Notes: generated from the letters alone by a model not told the origin. A DNA stretch of 64,000 nucleotides from Sphingobacterium sp. CZ-UAM (GCF_002000245.1 NZ_MTCM01000003.1:248001-312000); one strand, 5' to 3'; positions 45,646 to 55,605 are shown, numbered from the stretch's first letter. Numbers and translations: made by a program.

Positions 45646-46044
45646 ATAACATGCCCTTCATATTGATCGTTGTTTGCACGCTCAGTTTCAGACGCTCATA
45701 CAGGATATAATCCTTCGAGACGGATACGATCATTTCAAACTTGGAAGAGGATCTGCACAAAGGTCCTTCAAGCAATGGATAGCAGCTTTCGATAGATCTC
45801 CGCAGGGATACAAACCGGAATGCATCGATAGTAATTGTCATGATTGGCGTCGTACTTTTCGGACTCCTGAGAAGATAATGCGGATCATACCTCTTACATG
45901 GCCGATACAGACACTTTATTGAATAGCATGGTATTGAGGCAGCTAAATTCAGCGTAAAAAATAAAGGAAGATGTACAGAAAATCAAAACAAACCCTTTGC
46001 GCATTGAATATGTGAATTTGTTTTGGACATACATTTAAAATCGC
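45646..46044. other. Gap of about 400 bases between two terminators
   Basis: No convincing gene is seen. A minus-strand frame is open from about 45990 to a TAA at 45644-45646 on the edge of the upstream terminator; from its ATG at 45841 it gives 65 residues without a recognisable domain. A plus-strand frame (45674-45922, 82 residues) overlaps it. Neither has clear coding features. Confidence 0.55.
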
Positions 46045-46080
46045 ATAAAAAAGGCTATCCAACTGGATAGCCTTTTTTAT
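46045..46080. terminator. Terminator of the glutamine cyclotransferase gene
   Basis: A 16-bp perfect stem with a four-base loop, followed by T and A tracts, lies 27 bases after the stop on the minus strand. Confidence 0.93.
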
Positions 46081-46106
46081 TTAATATATATATATCGTGT
46101 GGAATA

Positions 46107-47135
46107 CTACTTTTCTATTGCTTTGATTTCATATAAGGTATTCCAGAGCTTACCTGTTACAAACAAGCGTTTTTTGGCCTGATCATAAGCAATTCCATTC
46201 AATTCGTTATCATAAGCCGAAGTATGTTCGTAGATTCCAACCAGGTTGATCTTTCCTTCTACAGCACCTGTTTCGGGATTGATAATTGCAATAATGTCCT
46301 TCTGATAGACATTCGCGTAAACTTTTCCATCAATATATTCCAATTCATTTAGTTGATCGACAGGACCATTCTCGTCATATACAGCAATTGAACTTAACTC
46401 TTTACCAGTAACCGCATCCAGGAAAAACAATTTATTGGAGCCATCTGACTTGATCAAACGCTTGCCATCATAGGTAATCCCCCATCCCTCCTTACTATTT
46501 TCGTATTTAAATGAACTTTCTTTTGTAAATGAATTTTTGTCAAACACATATCCCTCACCCTGCTCCCAGGTCAACATAAACAATTTACTGCCAACTAATG
46601 TCATCCCCTCGGCAAAGGTTTTCTCATCAAATTTGATTTCCTTCAGTACCTTTCCAGTTGTCAGGTCAACCTTTCTGAGGTTAGACTCACCGTATCGTCC
46701 ATTAGATTCATACAATACACCATCGGCAAACTGAAGTCCCTGGGTAAATGCGCTGGTATCATGCGGATATTTGTTGACTATCTCGAATCCATAGTTCTTT
46801 GCTGCCGCTGGAACAATATAAAAAGTGCTCGATACGGAGTCAGACTTGCCACCACTGTACACTGTTGCAGAAATATTACGTGTACCATAAGCCATATCTT
46901 TGGTCTCTACCGTAATTGCTACAGTATCTGTTGAGGACCCCACATGCTTGTCGTCCACGAAATAAGCAACAGAATCCATGGTAATTGCATCAAATTTCAA
47001 TTTCAGTTGAACTTGGCTACCCTTTAAAACAGCTTGGTTTGCGCCGGGTGACGCAAATTCCAATGCAGATTTTTTCGACTTACAGGAAGCAAAAGCAAGT
47101 GTTGCGACCGCAATAAAATACGTAATTTTTTTCAT
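46107..47135 (-). CDS. Glutamine cyclotransferase lipoprotein
   Basis: The 342-residue product from ATG at 47135 has a lipoprotein signal (FASC) and a carboxypeptidase-like beta domain (about 20-100), then a five-bladed propeller of the glutamine cyclotransferase family (about 110-342). Signature segments include HDTSAFTQGLQFADGVLYESNGRYGES, EGMTLVGSKLFMLTWEQGEGYVFD, EGWGITYDGKRLIKSDGS and LNELEYIDGKVYANVY. These enzymes form N-terminal pyroglutamate; the same fold also serves as a structural domain. A TTG at 47156 allows a longer form, but it would extend the signal peptide. It is exported. Confidence 0.9.
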   Translation of the reverse strand: MKKITYFIAVATLAFASCKSKKSALEFASPGANQAVLKGSQVQLKLKFDAITMDSVAYFVDDKHVGSSTDTVAITVETKDMAYGTRNISATVYSGGKSDSVSSTFYIVPAAAKNYGFEIVNKYPHDTSAFTQGLQFADGVLYESNGRYGESNLRKVDLTTGKVLKEIKFDEKTFAEGMTLVGSKLFMLTWEQGEGYVFDKNSFTKESSFKYENSKEGWGITYDGKRLIKSDGSNKLFFLDAVTGKELSSIAVYDENGPVDQLNELEYIDGKVYANVYQKDIIAIINPETGAVEGKINLVGIYEHTSAYDNELNGIAYDQAKKRLFVTGKLWNTLYEIKAIEK

Positions 47136-47156
47136 CCGTATAAATTTGTTTTTCAA

Positions 47157-47425
47157 TTGTGATGAAGCTATCAGATTTATTCATCGGGTGTATGTTTTAA
47201 GCGGCATTCATGAGCTCGCTTTACCCGGTTTGAATAAATCATGATGGGTTTCATCTATATAATCTATTTTTAAAGCTGATGAAACAATCCGATCTTTATA
47301 AAAACAATCTGTTTGAATAGATCATGAGCATCTCATCGTTATGATATAAAAGTCTGATTCAACATGGCAACCTGGTAAAACTGTGATTATATAACCAAGA
47401 TTCCGATCTACTTGCTAAAACAATA
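47157..47425. other. Gap between cyclotransferase and yraN genes
   Basis: This stretch shows no gene or clear promoter. TTTGAATA(A/G)ATCATGA occurs twice, near 47229 and 47312, which may be an old partial duplication. Confidence 0.4.
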
Positions 47426-47782
47426 CTAACTATCCCAAAATGCATCTTTTATATAAGTAACTTCTGCATCTGTGTTATTCGTTACAGCTACCACATCAAA
47501 CCTCACTTCGCCGTTATATGCATGTTTTAATATATAAGCCTGTGCTGCCCGAATGAGCCGCCGTTGCTTGCGCACATCCACAAATTCGTAAGGCTCGCCA
47601 AAAGCCGTCGTCGACCGTGTTTTGACCTCCACAAATACCAGGGTATCTCCGTCCATGACGATCAAATCTACTTCTAAATTCTTAAATCGCCAATTTCTTA
47701 ACACTATTTTACAGCCCATCCTGATCAGGTATTCCATGGCCAACTGCTCGCCCAGTATTCCTATTTCAAGATGTTTCGCCAT
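47426..47782 (-). CDS. YraN-family (UPF0102) nuclease-like protein
   Basis: The 118-residue protein is a small restriction-endonuclease-like fold. It shows the GEQLAMEYLIRMG start and the nuclease-type Asp39, then Glu52 and Lys54 in VDLIVMDGDTLVFVEVKTRS, with an acidic pair of the kind used for metal binding. The family is thought to act on nucleic acid, but its substrate is not established. It lies ten bases downstream of dnaG on the same strand. Confidence 0.9.
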   Translation of the reverse strand: MAKHLEIGILGEQLAMEYLIRMGCKIVLRNWRFKNLEVDLIVMDGDTLVFVEVKTRSTTAFGEPYEFVDVRKQRRLIRAAQAYILKHAYNGEVRFDVVAVTNNTDAEVTYIKDAFWDS

Positions 47783-47792
47783 ATTATCCGGA

Positions 47793-49796
47793 TCACTTTA
47801 CAATCGTATTTCCCAAAAATCCGCCTAGAAGACGCTCTGCTTCTTTTAGTTTTTGATACTTAAAGAGAAGTACTTCCAAATTAGCAATATCCTGTTCCTG
47901 TTTCATTTCTTCACGGATATGATGCATTTCCGCACTGATTTTTTGCTTTTTTATCCGGTAGATAGCCTCCACAACCAATTGCTTAAGATGCTCATATTCC
48001 TGGCTGACATAGATCTTGCGTTTGTCGTCATTCCAATTTTCACTGAGCGAATACTTCGTCGCCACACAATTGATCGCCAGTTCGGAGACAGCAGCATCCG
48101 CATGGGAATAGAATAATTTTGGATCGGGGATTTCATAATTTTCAGCAGCATCCCGATAGGCTTTTAGAATAAATGCAGCGCCCTTATCCTTAAATTCAAT
48201 ATCGCCGATATTACCCAGTAGGACACCAGCAACCGGAATATCGCCATCACCTTCCCAAGTGGCCAGGTAATCGCCGTAATTGATCAGGATGCGGACGATC
48301 TCACGTTCCTGTAGGATCTCGGCGGTCAGCTGTGCAGGCTGCTCTGTTGCTTCCATTGCTGGCAGTCCCCCACGCTCATCGTCGGTCATAAAGAAATCAG
48401 GTGGCGGGCCATCCATCCCAAAAGGCGGCATCCCTGTATTTGCCGGGGTATTTTGTGCCTTACGGGAGGCATCTTTATCGGCTTTCTTTGCCTTATTCAG
48501 CCTTATCTTGTTGAGTTCGGCAAGCAAAATACGCTCCTCAATATCCAATAGGCTGCTACATTCCCGAATAAAAACGGAGACTTTAATCTCATCGGGGATC
48601 AAAGCGATACTTTCAACAACATCACGTATTACCGCTGCCCTTTTGATCGGATCGTTGTTGGCATCACGAAGTAAGATATTGGTCTTATAGAAGATAAAAT
48701 CCTGCTGATGGGATTTCACATACTCTTTAAAAGCTGTGGCACCATAAGTTTGCACATAAGAATCCGGGTCATTCCCGTCCGGAAAGAGCAATACCTTTAC
48801 ATTTAACCCTTCCTCCAGCAACATATCGGTACCACGCAAAGAGGCCTTTATTCCAGCTTCGTCGCCATCATAGAGTATGGTTACATTTTTGGTAAATCTG
48901 GAAATCAATTTGATCTGACCTGTCGTCAGGGAAGTTCCCGAAGAAGACACCACATTTTCGACACCGGCCTGATGTACAGATAGAACATCCGCATAACCCT
49001 CGACGAGATAGCAGTTGTCCCCTTCCATGATTGCCTTCTTGGCGAAATTCAACCCATAGAGTACATCTGACTTATGATAGATCTCGCTCTCGGGTGAGTT
49101 TACATACTTGGCGACCTTTTTATCGGTCTTTAGTGTGCGTCCACCAAAACCGATGATACGTCCGGTCAAATTATGGATCGGGAACATGACACGGCCTCTA
49201 AAGCGATCGTAGAGCGATTTATCGTCGCGTTCTATCGCCAGTCCACTTGCAGCCAGGTAATCCGGATGGAAGCCGGCCTCCTGTGCCTTATCCACCAGTG
49301 CCGTCCACTCTTCTGGTGAGTAACCCAGTTCGAATTTCTTGATGATATCCTCACGGTATCCCCGCTCTTTGAAATAGTTGAGTCCGATGACCTGCCCCAT
49401 TTCGCTTTTCCAGAGTTGTTCTACGAAAAATTTACCGGCCCAGGCACTCAAGACATACAGACTTTCTCTTTTGTCCTGCGCAGCGAGCTGTGCTGGAGAC
49501 CGTTCAACTTCTTCGATCTCAATGGAATATTTATCTGCCAGATACCGGATTGCTTCGGGATAGGAGAACTTTTCCAGTTCCATCACAAATTTGAGTGAAT
49601 CTCCTCCGACACCGCAACCGAAACATTTGTAGATGCCTTTGGAGACAGAAACGTGGAACGAAGGTGTCTTTTCGTGGTGAAATGGACAGTTTCCGATCAA
49701 GGAGGTACCACGCTTCTTTAGATCAACGAAGTCACCCACCACTTCCTCTATCCGTGCCGTTTCCAGTACTTTGTCAATAACCTCTTGCTTTATCAA
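47793..49796 (-). CDS. dnaG: DNA primase
   Basis: The 667-residue protein makes RNA primers for DNA replication. It has an N-terminal CHC2 zinc finger (about 37-66: CPFHHEKTPSFHVS and YKCFGCGVGG), a primase core, and a TOPRIM domain with EGYADVLSVHQAG (about 265) and ILYDGDEAGIKA. The middle (about 420-480) is a low-complexity Pro/Gly linker before the C-terminal helicase-binding domain. The start is TTG at 49796, backed by an AGGAG sequence seven bases before it. yraN follows. Confidence 0.95.
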   Translation of the reverse strand: MIKQEVIDKVLETARIEEVVGDFVDLKKRGTSLIGNCPFHHEKTPSFHVSVSKGIYKCFGCGVGGDSLKFVMELEKFSYPEAIRYLADKYSIEIEEVERSPAQLAAQDKRESLYVLSAWAGKFFVEQLWKSEMGQVIGLNYFKERGYREDIIKKFELGYSPEEWTALVDKAQEAGFHPDYLAASGLAIERDDKSLYDRFRGRVMFPIHNLTGRIIGFGGRTLKTDKKVAKYVNSPESEIYHKSDVLYGLNFAKKAIMEGDNCYLVEGYADVLSVHQAGVENVVSSSGTSLTTGQIKLISRFTKNVTILYDGDEAGIKASLRGTDMLLEEGLNVKVLLFPDGNDPDSYVQTYGATAFKEYVKSHQQDFIFYKTNILLRDANNDPIKRAAVIRDVVESIALIPDEIKVSVFIRECSSLLDIEERILLAELNKIRLNKAKKADKDASRKAQNTPANTGMPPFGMDGPPPDFFMTDDERGGLPAMEATEQPAQLTAEILQEREIVRILINYGDYLATWEGDGDIPVAGVLLGNIGDIEFKDKGAAFILKAYRDAAENYEIPDPKLFYSHADAAVSELAINCVATKYSLSENWNDDKRKIYVSQEYEHLKQLVVEAIYRIKKQKISAEMHHIREEMKQEQDIANLEVLLFKYQKLKEAERLLGGFLGNTIVK

Positions 49797-49802
49797 AATC
49801 GT

Positions 49803-49808
49803 GCTCCT
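49803..49808 (-). promoter_or_regulatory. Shine-Dalgarno sequence deciding the TTG start of dnaG
   Basis: On the minus strand AGGAGC lies six bases before the TTG at 49796. Clear Shine-Dalgarno sequences are scarce in this window, so this supports the unusual TTG start. The rest of 49797-50101 shows no gene. Confidence 0.55.
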
Positions 49809-50060
49809 ATTTTTAATGTAAAATTAGTATAAATCTGATAGATTTTATCCCGGATCCAATTATTTATACTACCCTTCGCTGTAAATTATACAGCTCAAAA
49901 AGAGATTTAGCTCCAGCTAAGCGGTCCATCTCCGTTCCTAGACCTTCAGAATGAGCCAAACAAACGTTTCGATGAAGCGCTATAATTCAATAACGTCCTG
50001 TTTTTACACTTTCGAAATGAAATATTGACTTTTATCGACAAAAAACAATTTCGAATTCTT

Positions 50061-50068
50061 TACATTTG
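50061..50068 (+). promoter_or_regulatory. -7 promoter element of the UDP-glucose dehydrogenase gene
   Basis: TACATTTG is a full TAnnTTTG match 33 bases before the start. No TTG occurs 19-20 bases further upstream. Confidence 0.5.
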
Positions 50069-50101
50069 TTGTTCAATTTATAGCTGATTAAGATAATCAA
50101 A

Positions 50102-51487
50102 ATGAGTAAAACTATCAAGAAAATATGCTGTATAGGAGCTGGTTACGTGGGTGGACCAACCATGTCGGTTGTTGCGAAACAATGTCCGCATATTGAGATC
50201 ACCATTGTTGATATGAATGCCGAGCGTATCGCAGCCTGGAATGACGAAAACCTAGAAAACCTTCCTGTTTATGAACCAGGGCTACAGGAAATCGTTGCTG
50301 AAGCGAGGGGCCGCAATTTGTTTTTCTCAACCGATATCAACAAAGCTATTGATGAAGCCGATATGATTTTTATTTCGGTCAATACCCCAACCAAGAATTA
50401 CGGAAAAGGAAAGGGAATGGCTGCGGATCTAAAATATATTGAGCTTTGTGCCCGTCAGATCGCTGCAGTTGCCAAAAATGACAAGATCGTTGTCGAAAAA
50501 TCCACTCTTCCGGTACGTACTGCCGCTGCATTGAAAAGTATCCTTGACAATACCGGTAATGGTGTGAATTTCCATATTCTATCCAATCCTGAATTCCTCG
50601 CCGAAGGGACAGCAATACAGGATTTGATCAATCCGGACCGTGTACTTATCGGGGGCGAAAATGAAGAAGCAATTGCAGCATTAGTGGATATCTATGCGCA
50701 TTGGGTAGATCACAACAAAATCTTGACGACCAATCTATGGTCTTCTGAGCTTTCTAAATTGACCGCCAACGCTTTTCTGGCGCAACGGGTCTCCTCCATC
50801 AACTCGATCTCCGCGCTTTGTGAGAAAACAGGAGCCAATGTCGATGAGGTATCCAAAGCAATCGGCATGGATACACGTATCGGTGCTAAATTTTTAAAAG
50901 CATCAGTTGGCTTCGGAGGTTCGTGTTTTCAGAAGGACATCCTAAACCTCGTCTATATCGCACGTAGTTATGGGCTTACAGAAGTCGCTGAATACTGGGA
51001 TCAGGTTATTTTAATGAATGATTATCAAAAGCAGCGTTTTGCCGACAATATCATCCAGACATTGTACAATACGGTATCAGGAAAAAAGATTGCCTTTTTG
51101 GGCTGGGCATTTAAAAAAGATACTAACGATACCCGTGAATCCGCAGCGATCTATGTGGCCGACTATCTCTTAAATGAGCAGGCAGAAATTACGGTGTACG
51201 ATCCAAAAGTATCTGCGGAACATATTTACGCTGACTTGGATTATCTGAACACACGTTCATCGGAAGAAAACAGGGCCTTGGTCAAAGTTGTCAATACGCC
51301 TTATGAAGCCTGTGACGACGCACACGCTGTTGCCATATTAACAGAATGGGATGAATTCAAAAGCTACGACTGGAAGAAGATCAAGGATCAGATGAAGAAA
51401 CCTGCCTTTGTCTTTGATGGACGGAAACTCTTGAACCGGAAACAGCTTGAAGAGCTCGATTTTAAATATTATGCAATAGGCGAATAA
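50102..51487 (+). CDS. ugd: UDP-glucose 6-dehydrogenase
   Basis: This enzyme oxidises UDP-glucose to UDP-glucuronate, a precursor of capsule and other surface glycans. The 461-residue length and sequence follow the longer, eukaryote-like group. Signs are the NAD fold [43 protein letters not shown], the catalytic cysteine in [17 protein letters not shown] (about 276), [18 protein letters not shown], and the C-terminal VFDGRKLL. A promoter element lies just ahead and a long-loop hairpin follows. No other glycan genes are next to it. Confidence 0.95.
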   Translation: MSKTIKKICCIGAGYVGGPTMSVVAKQCPHIEITIVDMNAERIAAWNDENLENLPVYEPGLQEIVAEARGRNLFFSTDINKAIDEADMIFISVNTPTKNYGKGKGMAADLKYIELCARQIAAVAKNDKIVVEKSTLPVRTAAALKSILDNTGNGVNFHILSNPEFLAEGTAIQDLINPDRVLIGGENEEAIAALVDIYAHWVDHNKILTTNLWSSELSKLTANAFLAQRVSSINSISALCEKTGANVDEVSKAIGMDTRIGAKFLKASVGFGGSCFQKDILNLVYIARSYGLTEVAEYWDQVILMNDYQKQRFADNIIQTLYNTVSGKKIAFLGWAFKKDTNDTRESAAIYVADYLLNEQAEITVYDPKVSAEHIYADLDYLNTRSSEENRALVKVVNTPYEACDDAHAVAILTEWDEFKSYDWKKIKDQMKKPAFVFDGRKLLNRKQLEELDFKYYAIGE

Positions 51488-51509
51488 CTGTATTTTAAGA
51501 TAAATGAAG

Positions 51510-51556
51510 AACCCTCAGTAGCTATCTGTACAATCATACGGATATCTCTGAGGGTT
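51510..51556 (+). terminator. Terminator after ugd
   Basis: A 9-bp stem (51510-51518 with 51548-51556) with a 29-base loop that contains a smaller hairpin. It is followed by TTGTTTG and lies 22 bases after the stop. Confidence 0.75.
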
Positions 51557-51627
51557 TTGTTTGTGCCTGTTGGCAACGCATAAGGAAAGAGAGATGAAAC
51601 ACAAGCGAAGCAACAGGACTTTTTATC

Positions 51628-51948
51628 TTAATTGTTTAACATGCCATAAAATTCATTCATGTAATACGATTCTTGTAAGGCATCCCTAAAATTTTGCCAT
51701 TGCTCTTCATCAAACGAGAAAACAATGTCCGGGTAAGGCGTCTTCATAATCAAGCGGAACTCACCGTCGGGGAATGAACTGAAGAAAAGTTCGTCACCAT
51801 TACTCTTAATGATGTTCAGAAAATCGAAAAACTTATTCTGTGTAAATGTCAGCACAAAACTTTGCTGCCAGATATAATATGTTTTACACTTGTGGCATAC
51901 ACTAATGTGGGTATCTCCGCGTTGACTCAGAATCTTGGTATCACACAT
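51628..51948 (-). CDS. DUF6686-like small protein
   Basis: The 106-residue protein starts with a CDTKILSQRGDT head, then a zinc-finger-like pair of Cys residues (VCHKCKTYYIW), and a mostly helical tail ending YYMNEFYGMLNN. I recall similar short Bacteroidota proteins with paired cysteines under DUF6686; the call is from layout only. It has no signal peptide. It stands alone between ugd and the M3 peptidase, so context gives no function. Confidence 0.7.
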   Translation of the reverse strand: MCDTKILSQRGDTHISVCHKCKTYYIWQQSFVLTFTQNKFFDFLNIIKSNGDELFFSSFPDGEFRLIMKTPYPDIVFSFDEEQWQNFRDALQESYYMNEFYGMLNN

Positions 51949-52026
51949 ACTATCTATATTTATTTAGATTCATTATAAATAACATTCAAATGTAAGCATT
52001 GTTTTTAGAATAACAAGTATTAAAAC

Positions 52027-52064
52027 AAAAAAAGGAGATATATTTTTATATATCTCCTTTTTTT
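52027..52064. terminator. Bidirectional terminator by the M3 peptidase gene
   Basis: A 16-bp perfect stem with flanking A and T tracts starts 14 bases after the M3 peptidase stop (52078) on the minus strand. Confidence 0.93.
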
Positions 52065-52077
52065 GTTTTGTAGCGGA

Positions 52078-54189
52078 TTAATTCAATCCTCTCTTTTTTA
52101 ATAAATATTTCGGATCTGGGTCTGCACCTCTAAAGATACGGTACATTTTTGCCGGATCGTCTGTTCCTCCTTTTTCGAGGACATTCTTACGGAAGGAATC
52201 CGCTGTTGCTTTATCATACAAAGACTTTTCTTTGAATGCTGCAAAAGCATCTGAATCCAACACTTCGGACCAGATATAAGCATAGTAGCCAGCCGAATAA
52301 CCTCCAGCAAAGATATGCTGAAAATAAGTGCTTCTATAGCGTGGGATAATTGCATTGATAATCCCTATTTTCTTCATGGCTGCTTTTTCGAAGCCATTGA
52401 TATCTTTTGAAATTTCTTTGGTTGTTGCATGGTAATCCATGTCCAGTAATGCTGCCGAAAGGTATTCCACGGTTGCAAACCCTTGATCAAAAGTTCCTGC
52501 TTTTTCCATTTTTTGGATCAATGAATCTGGCATTGCCTCTTTGGTCTTAAAATGTTTTGCATAGGTCTTTAACACCTCTGGATCTGCGGCCCAGTTTTCC
52601 ATGATCTGTGATGGCAATTCGACAAAGTCACGTGGCACGGAAGTACCAGCCATAGATCTGTATCTGACATTGGAAAGCAGTCCGTGTAAAGCATGTCCAA
52701 ATTCGTGGAATAGTGTAGTTGCTTCATCAAATGTCAGCAATGCAGGGTTCTTACCAACAGGTTTTGTGAAATTACATACAATAGAGATTACCGGAGCAAC
52801 GCGTTTGCCATCTTTTGTGGATTGATCGCGGTAAGATGTCATCCAAGCACCACCACGTTTGGATTCACGCGGAAAGAAATCTGCATATAAAAGTCCCAGA
52901 TGTGAACCATCTTTGTCTTTCACTTCGTACACCTCTACCTCTTTATGATAAGTCGGTACATTATTTAGGGCGACAAATGTCAAACCATATAGTTTGTTTG
53001 CTACTGCAAAAGCGCCTTCGCGTACGGTCGGCAAGCTCAAATAAGGTTTGATCTCATCTTCGTCCAGTGCAAAGCGTTTTTTGCGGATAATCTCTGTATA
53101 ATATCTCCAATCGTATGGGGCAACGGCGAAAGTACCACCTTCAGCTTTAATCTCATTTGCGATATCCGCTTCCTCGCCTTTGGCTTTTGCCAAAGCAGGT
53201 GTCCATAACTTATTCAATAAAGCATAGACATTTTCAGGTGTCTTAGCCATCGATTCCTCAAGGACATATGCGGCATGTGATTTATAGCCCAATAGTTTCG
53301 CCTTTTGAAGACGTAGATTAACAATTTTTTGAATGATTGCTTTATTATCATTCGTGTTATCATTGTTACCGCGCATTTGATAGGCTTCCCAGATCTGCTT
53401 TCTCAGATCACGGTTTTTGGCATATTGCAGGAAAGGCATGATCGAAGGATTCTGTAAGGTAAATACCCATTTATCCTTCTTCCCTTTGGCAACAGCTTCC
53501 TCAGCCGCTGCAGTTTTTAATGATTCAGGTAGACCTTCCAACTGGCTCGCGGAATCAACCACCAATTGGTACGCATTGGTCTCCGCCAATAAATTCTCTC
53601 CGATTTGTGTTGTCAATGTCGAAAGTTCAGCATTGATCTTTTTCATTTTTTCTTTATCCGCATCCTTTAGATTTGCTCCAGAACGGACAAAGCTCTTATA
53701 GGTCTCTTCGAGGAGTTTGTTGTCCTGGGCATCCAGACCGAGCGTATTACGGCTATTCCAAACTTCTTTGACTCTGTCAAATAACTTGGGGTTCATCGAA
53801 ATTTCATCCGAATGGCTAGACAATATTGGGGCCAGGTCTTTTGCAATCGCCTGAATACTGTCATTGGTATTTGCGCTATTCAGATTATGAAATACAGTAG
53901 ACACATTATTTAATAAGCTGCCAGCATTTTCAAGGGCTACTATCGTATTCTGGAAAGTCGCCTTATCGGAGTTATTGACGATAGAGTCAATCTCCAGATT
54001 ATGTACTTTTATTGCCTCTTCAAAGGCGGGCCTGAAATGTTCGTTTTTGATCTTGTCAAATGGTGGAACATTAAAGGGTGTTTCATAGGCTAATAAAAGA
54101 GGATTATCTGTCATCATTTTTTTTTCCTCACAACCAACAATCGCAGTTGCCACTAGCATTAAAAATGGCAAAAGTTGTCTTTTCTTCAT
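52078..54189 (-). CDS. dcp: M3-family peptidyl-dipeptidase lipoprotein
   Basis: The 703-residue protein has a lipoprotein signal (IVGC, about 20) and an M3 metallopeptidase fold. The zinc site HEFGHALHG is at about 498, followed by the third ligand region VELPSQIMENWA. Dcp releases dipeptides from the C-terminus of peptides. The lipoprotein form suggests action outside the cytoplasm. There is no operon partner, and a strong terminator follows. Confidence 0.92.
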   Translation of the reverse strand: MKKRQLLPFLMLVATAIVGCEEKKMMTDNPLLLAYETPFNVPPFDKIKNEHFRPAFEEAIKVHNLEIDSIVNNSDKATFQNTIVALENAGSLLNNVSTVFHNLNSANTNDSIQAIAKDLAPILSSHSDEISMNPKLFDRVKEVWNSRNTLGLDAQDNKLLEETYKSFVRSGANLKDADKEKMKKINAELSTLTTQIGENLLAETNAYQLVVDSASQLEGLPESLKTAAAEEAVAKGKKDKWVFTLQNPSIMPFLQYAKNRDLRKQIWEAYQMRGNNDNTNDNKAIIQKIVNLRLQKAKLLGYKSHAAYVLEESMAKTPENVYALLNKLWTPALAKAKGEEADIANEIKAEGGTFAVAPYDWRYYTEIIRKKRFALDEDEIKPYLSLPTVREGAFAVANKLYGLTFVALNNVPTYHKEVEVYEVKDKDGSHLGLLYADFFPRESKRGGAWMTSYRDQSTKDGKRVAPVISIVCNFTKPVGKNPALLTFDEATTLFHEFGHALHGLLSNVRYRSMAGTSVPRDFVELPSQIMENWAADPEVLKTYAKHFKTKEAMPDSLIQKMEKAGTFDQGFATVEYLSAALLDMDYHATTKEISKDINGFEKAAMKKIGIINAIIPRYRSTYFQHIFAGGYSAGYYAYIWSEVLDSDAFAAFKEKSLYDKATADSFRKNVLEKGGTDDPAKMYRIFRGADPDPKYLLKKRGLN

Positions 54190-54357
54190 ATCGTCTGATT
54201 ATTCCTGATTTTTTTTCAAAGATAATAAAATTAGGCAAATACGGGAGCCCGGTTTCATTGCATAGCAAGCGAGCAAAAACCGTCATCCTATTGTAAAACA
54301 AAAACTTATTCGTAACCTTGTTAAAAATAATCTGTCAATTTGGGTAAAACTATTTAA

Positions 54358-55434
54358 ATGAGCGCTATTAACCGTTTCTTTTGGAGATGTGCAGGTGTGC
54401 ATCAAGAAACTCTTGAAAAGTATCCGGAGGAGCATAGTAAGTACACAGCCATAGGTGCTACTATTTTTTTTACGGGATTATTTGCCAGTCTTTCTGGCGG
54501 CTATGCCATGTATTTTGTGTTTAGCGGGGGGACACTGGACTGGCTGCTGGCCATCGTATTTGGCATTATTTGGGGCTTGGCGATTTTCAACATGGATCGC
54601 TATATCGTACTGAGTATCAATAAATCAAAAAGTGGCTGGATGCAACTCTTGCAGGCCCTGCCCCGTATTCTTTTGGCGATATTAATCGGTTTAGTTATTT
54701 CCAGGCCTTTGGAGCTGAAAATTTTCGACAAGGAAATCCGGGAGAATTTACGTGTACGTTACCTCGCTGACCAACGTGCAAAAATTGATACCCTGAACAG
54801 CACGTTCAACAAAAAATACAGCAATGAGGTCAATCAATTAAAGGCGACGAATGTGGAACGTGATTCGCTGGAATCTAGTATCAAGAGCGATCGCACTAAA
54901 CTGAACTATGAAATATATGGTAATAAAACCACGGAAACCTCGGGCGTAATGGGCTATGGCCCTTATGCTAAAATGAAGGAAGAAGACCTCAAAAAGAAAG
55001 AAGCATATCTGGACACGCTACGTAATAAGATCGCAGCACAGCAAAACGCAATCCGTCAAAAGCAAAAATTTGAAGGAATACTGGATCAAAAGGTTCTGTC
55101 AAATGCCTCACTGGACAGCGCTGTCAACGTCGCAGGTTTTGCCGATCGCAATTCTGCACTGGGCAACCTACGCTACGATGCCAATGGAAAGGTCAATGAA
55201 TCCAATGCGAATGCAGTATTCTTTATCGCGCTACTCTTTGTCTTTTTAGAATGTCTTCCCGTCATTGTCAAACTGTTGGCCGGACGTGATCCTTATGACA
55301 ATGAAATCCAAAATCTAAGAACCTTACATGATTACGAATCAGATACCAATCTCGTTGCTGAAAAAGAGGCTGTTGATCGTTTAAAGGATACATATGTAGA
55401 TGTGTCGATCAATAAACGCATGAAAGAACTGTAG
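54358..55434 (+). CDS. DUF4407-family membrane protein
   Basis: The 358-residue protein shows the DUF4407 layout: RFFWRCAGVHQETLEKYPEEHSKY start, three to four helices (about 28-50, 60-82, 100-120), a long cytosolic or periplasmic coiled coil (about 130-250) rich in Lys/Glu, then a last helix with FFIALLFVFLECLPVIVKLL. The family function is unknown. The gene is flanked at its 3' end by two copies of a dispersed repeat that start seven bases after the stop. Confidence 0.87.
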   Translation: MSAINRFFWRCAGVHQETLEKYPEEHSKYTAIGATIFFTGLFASLSGGYAMYFVFSGGTLDWLLAIVFGIIWGLAIFNMDRYIVLSINKSKSGWMQLLQALPRILLAILIGLVISRPLELKIFDKEIRENLRVRYLADQRAKIDTLNSTFNKKYSNEVNQLKATNVERDSLESSIKSDRTKLNYEIYGNKTTETSGVMGYGPYAKMKEEDLKKKEAYLDTLRNKIAAQQNAIRQKQKFEGILDQKVLSNASLDSAVNVAGFADRNSALGNLRYDANGKVNESNANAVFFIALLFVFLECLPVIVKLLAGRDPYDNEIQNLRTLHDYESDTNLVAEKEAVDRLKDTYVDVSINKRMKEL

Positions 55435-55441
55435 GGAGATA

Positions 55442-55508
55442 TTAGTATTGAGTAGTTAGTAGTGAGTATTGAGACTTTGGTCGGGTCAAGCCTTCGGCTG
55501 ATGTCATA
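55442..55508 (+). repeat. Dispersed 3'-end repeat, copy 2
   Basis: This copy starts TTAGTATTGAGTA and ends with a small hairpin (AGCC-TTC-GGCT). It lies seven bases after the DUF4407 stop. Layout and order match copy 1 near 37.3 kb and copy 3. Confidence 0.65.
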
Positions 55509-55529
55509 TAGGTGAGTCTGCTTTATCTG

Positions 55530-55592
55530 TTAGTATTGAGATATGAGTATTTAGTAGTGAGACTTTAGTTAGTTCAAGCCTTCAGCTTACGG
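55530..55592 (+). repeat. Dispersed 3'-end repeat, copy 3
   Basis: This copy repeats the pattern TTAGTATTGAG ... GAGTATT ... GAGACTTTAGTTAG ... CAAGCCTTCAGCTTACGG about 88 bases after copy 2. A terminator hairpin (55606-55616 with 55648-55658, loop 31 bases, then TTTTATTG) follows it. The remainder to 55844 shows only short frames. Confidence 0.6.
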
Positions 55593-55605
55593 CCTTAGTT
55601 TGAGG

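Noticed and set aside
45674..45922. 82-codon plus frame between terminators
   Set aside because: No promoter, no domain, and it overlaps an equally plausible minus-strand frame.
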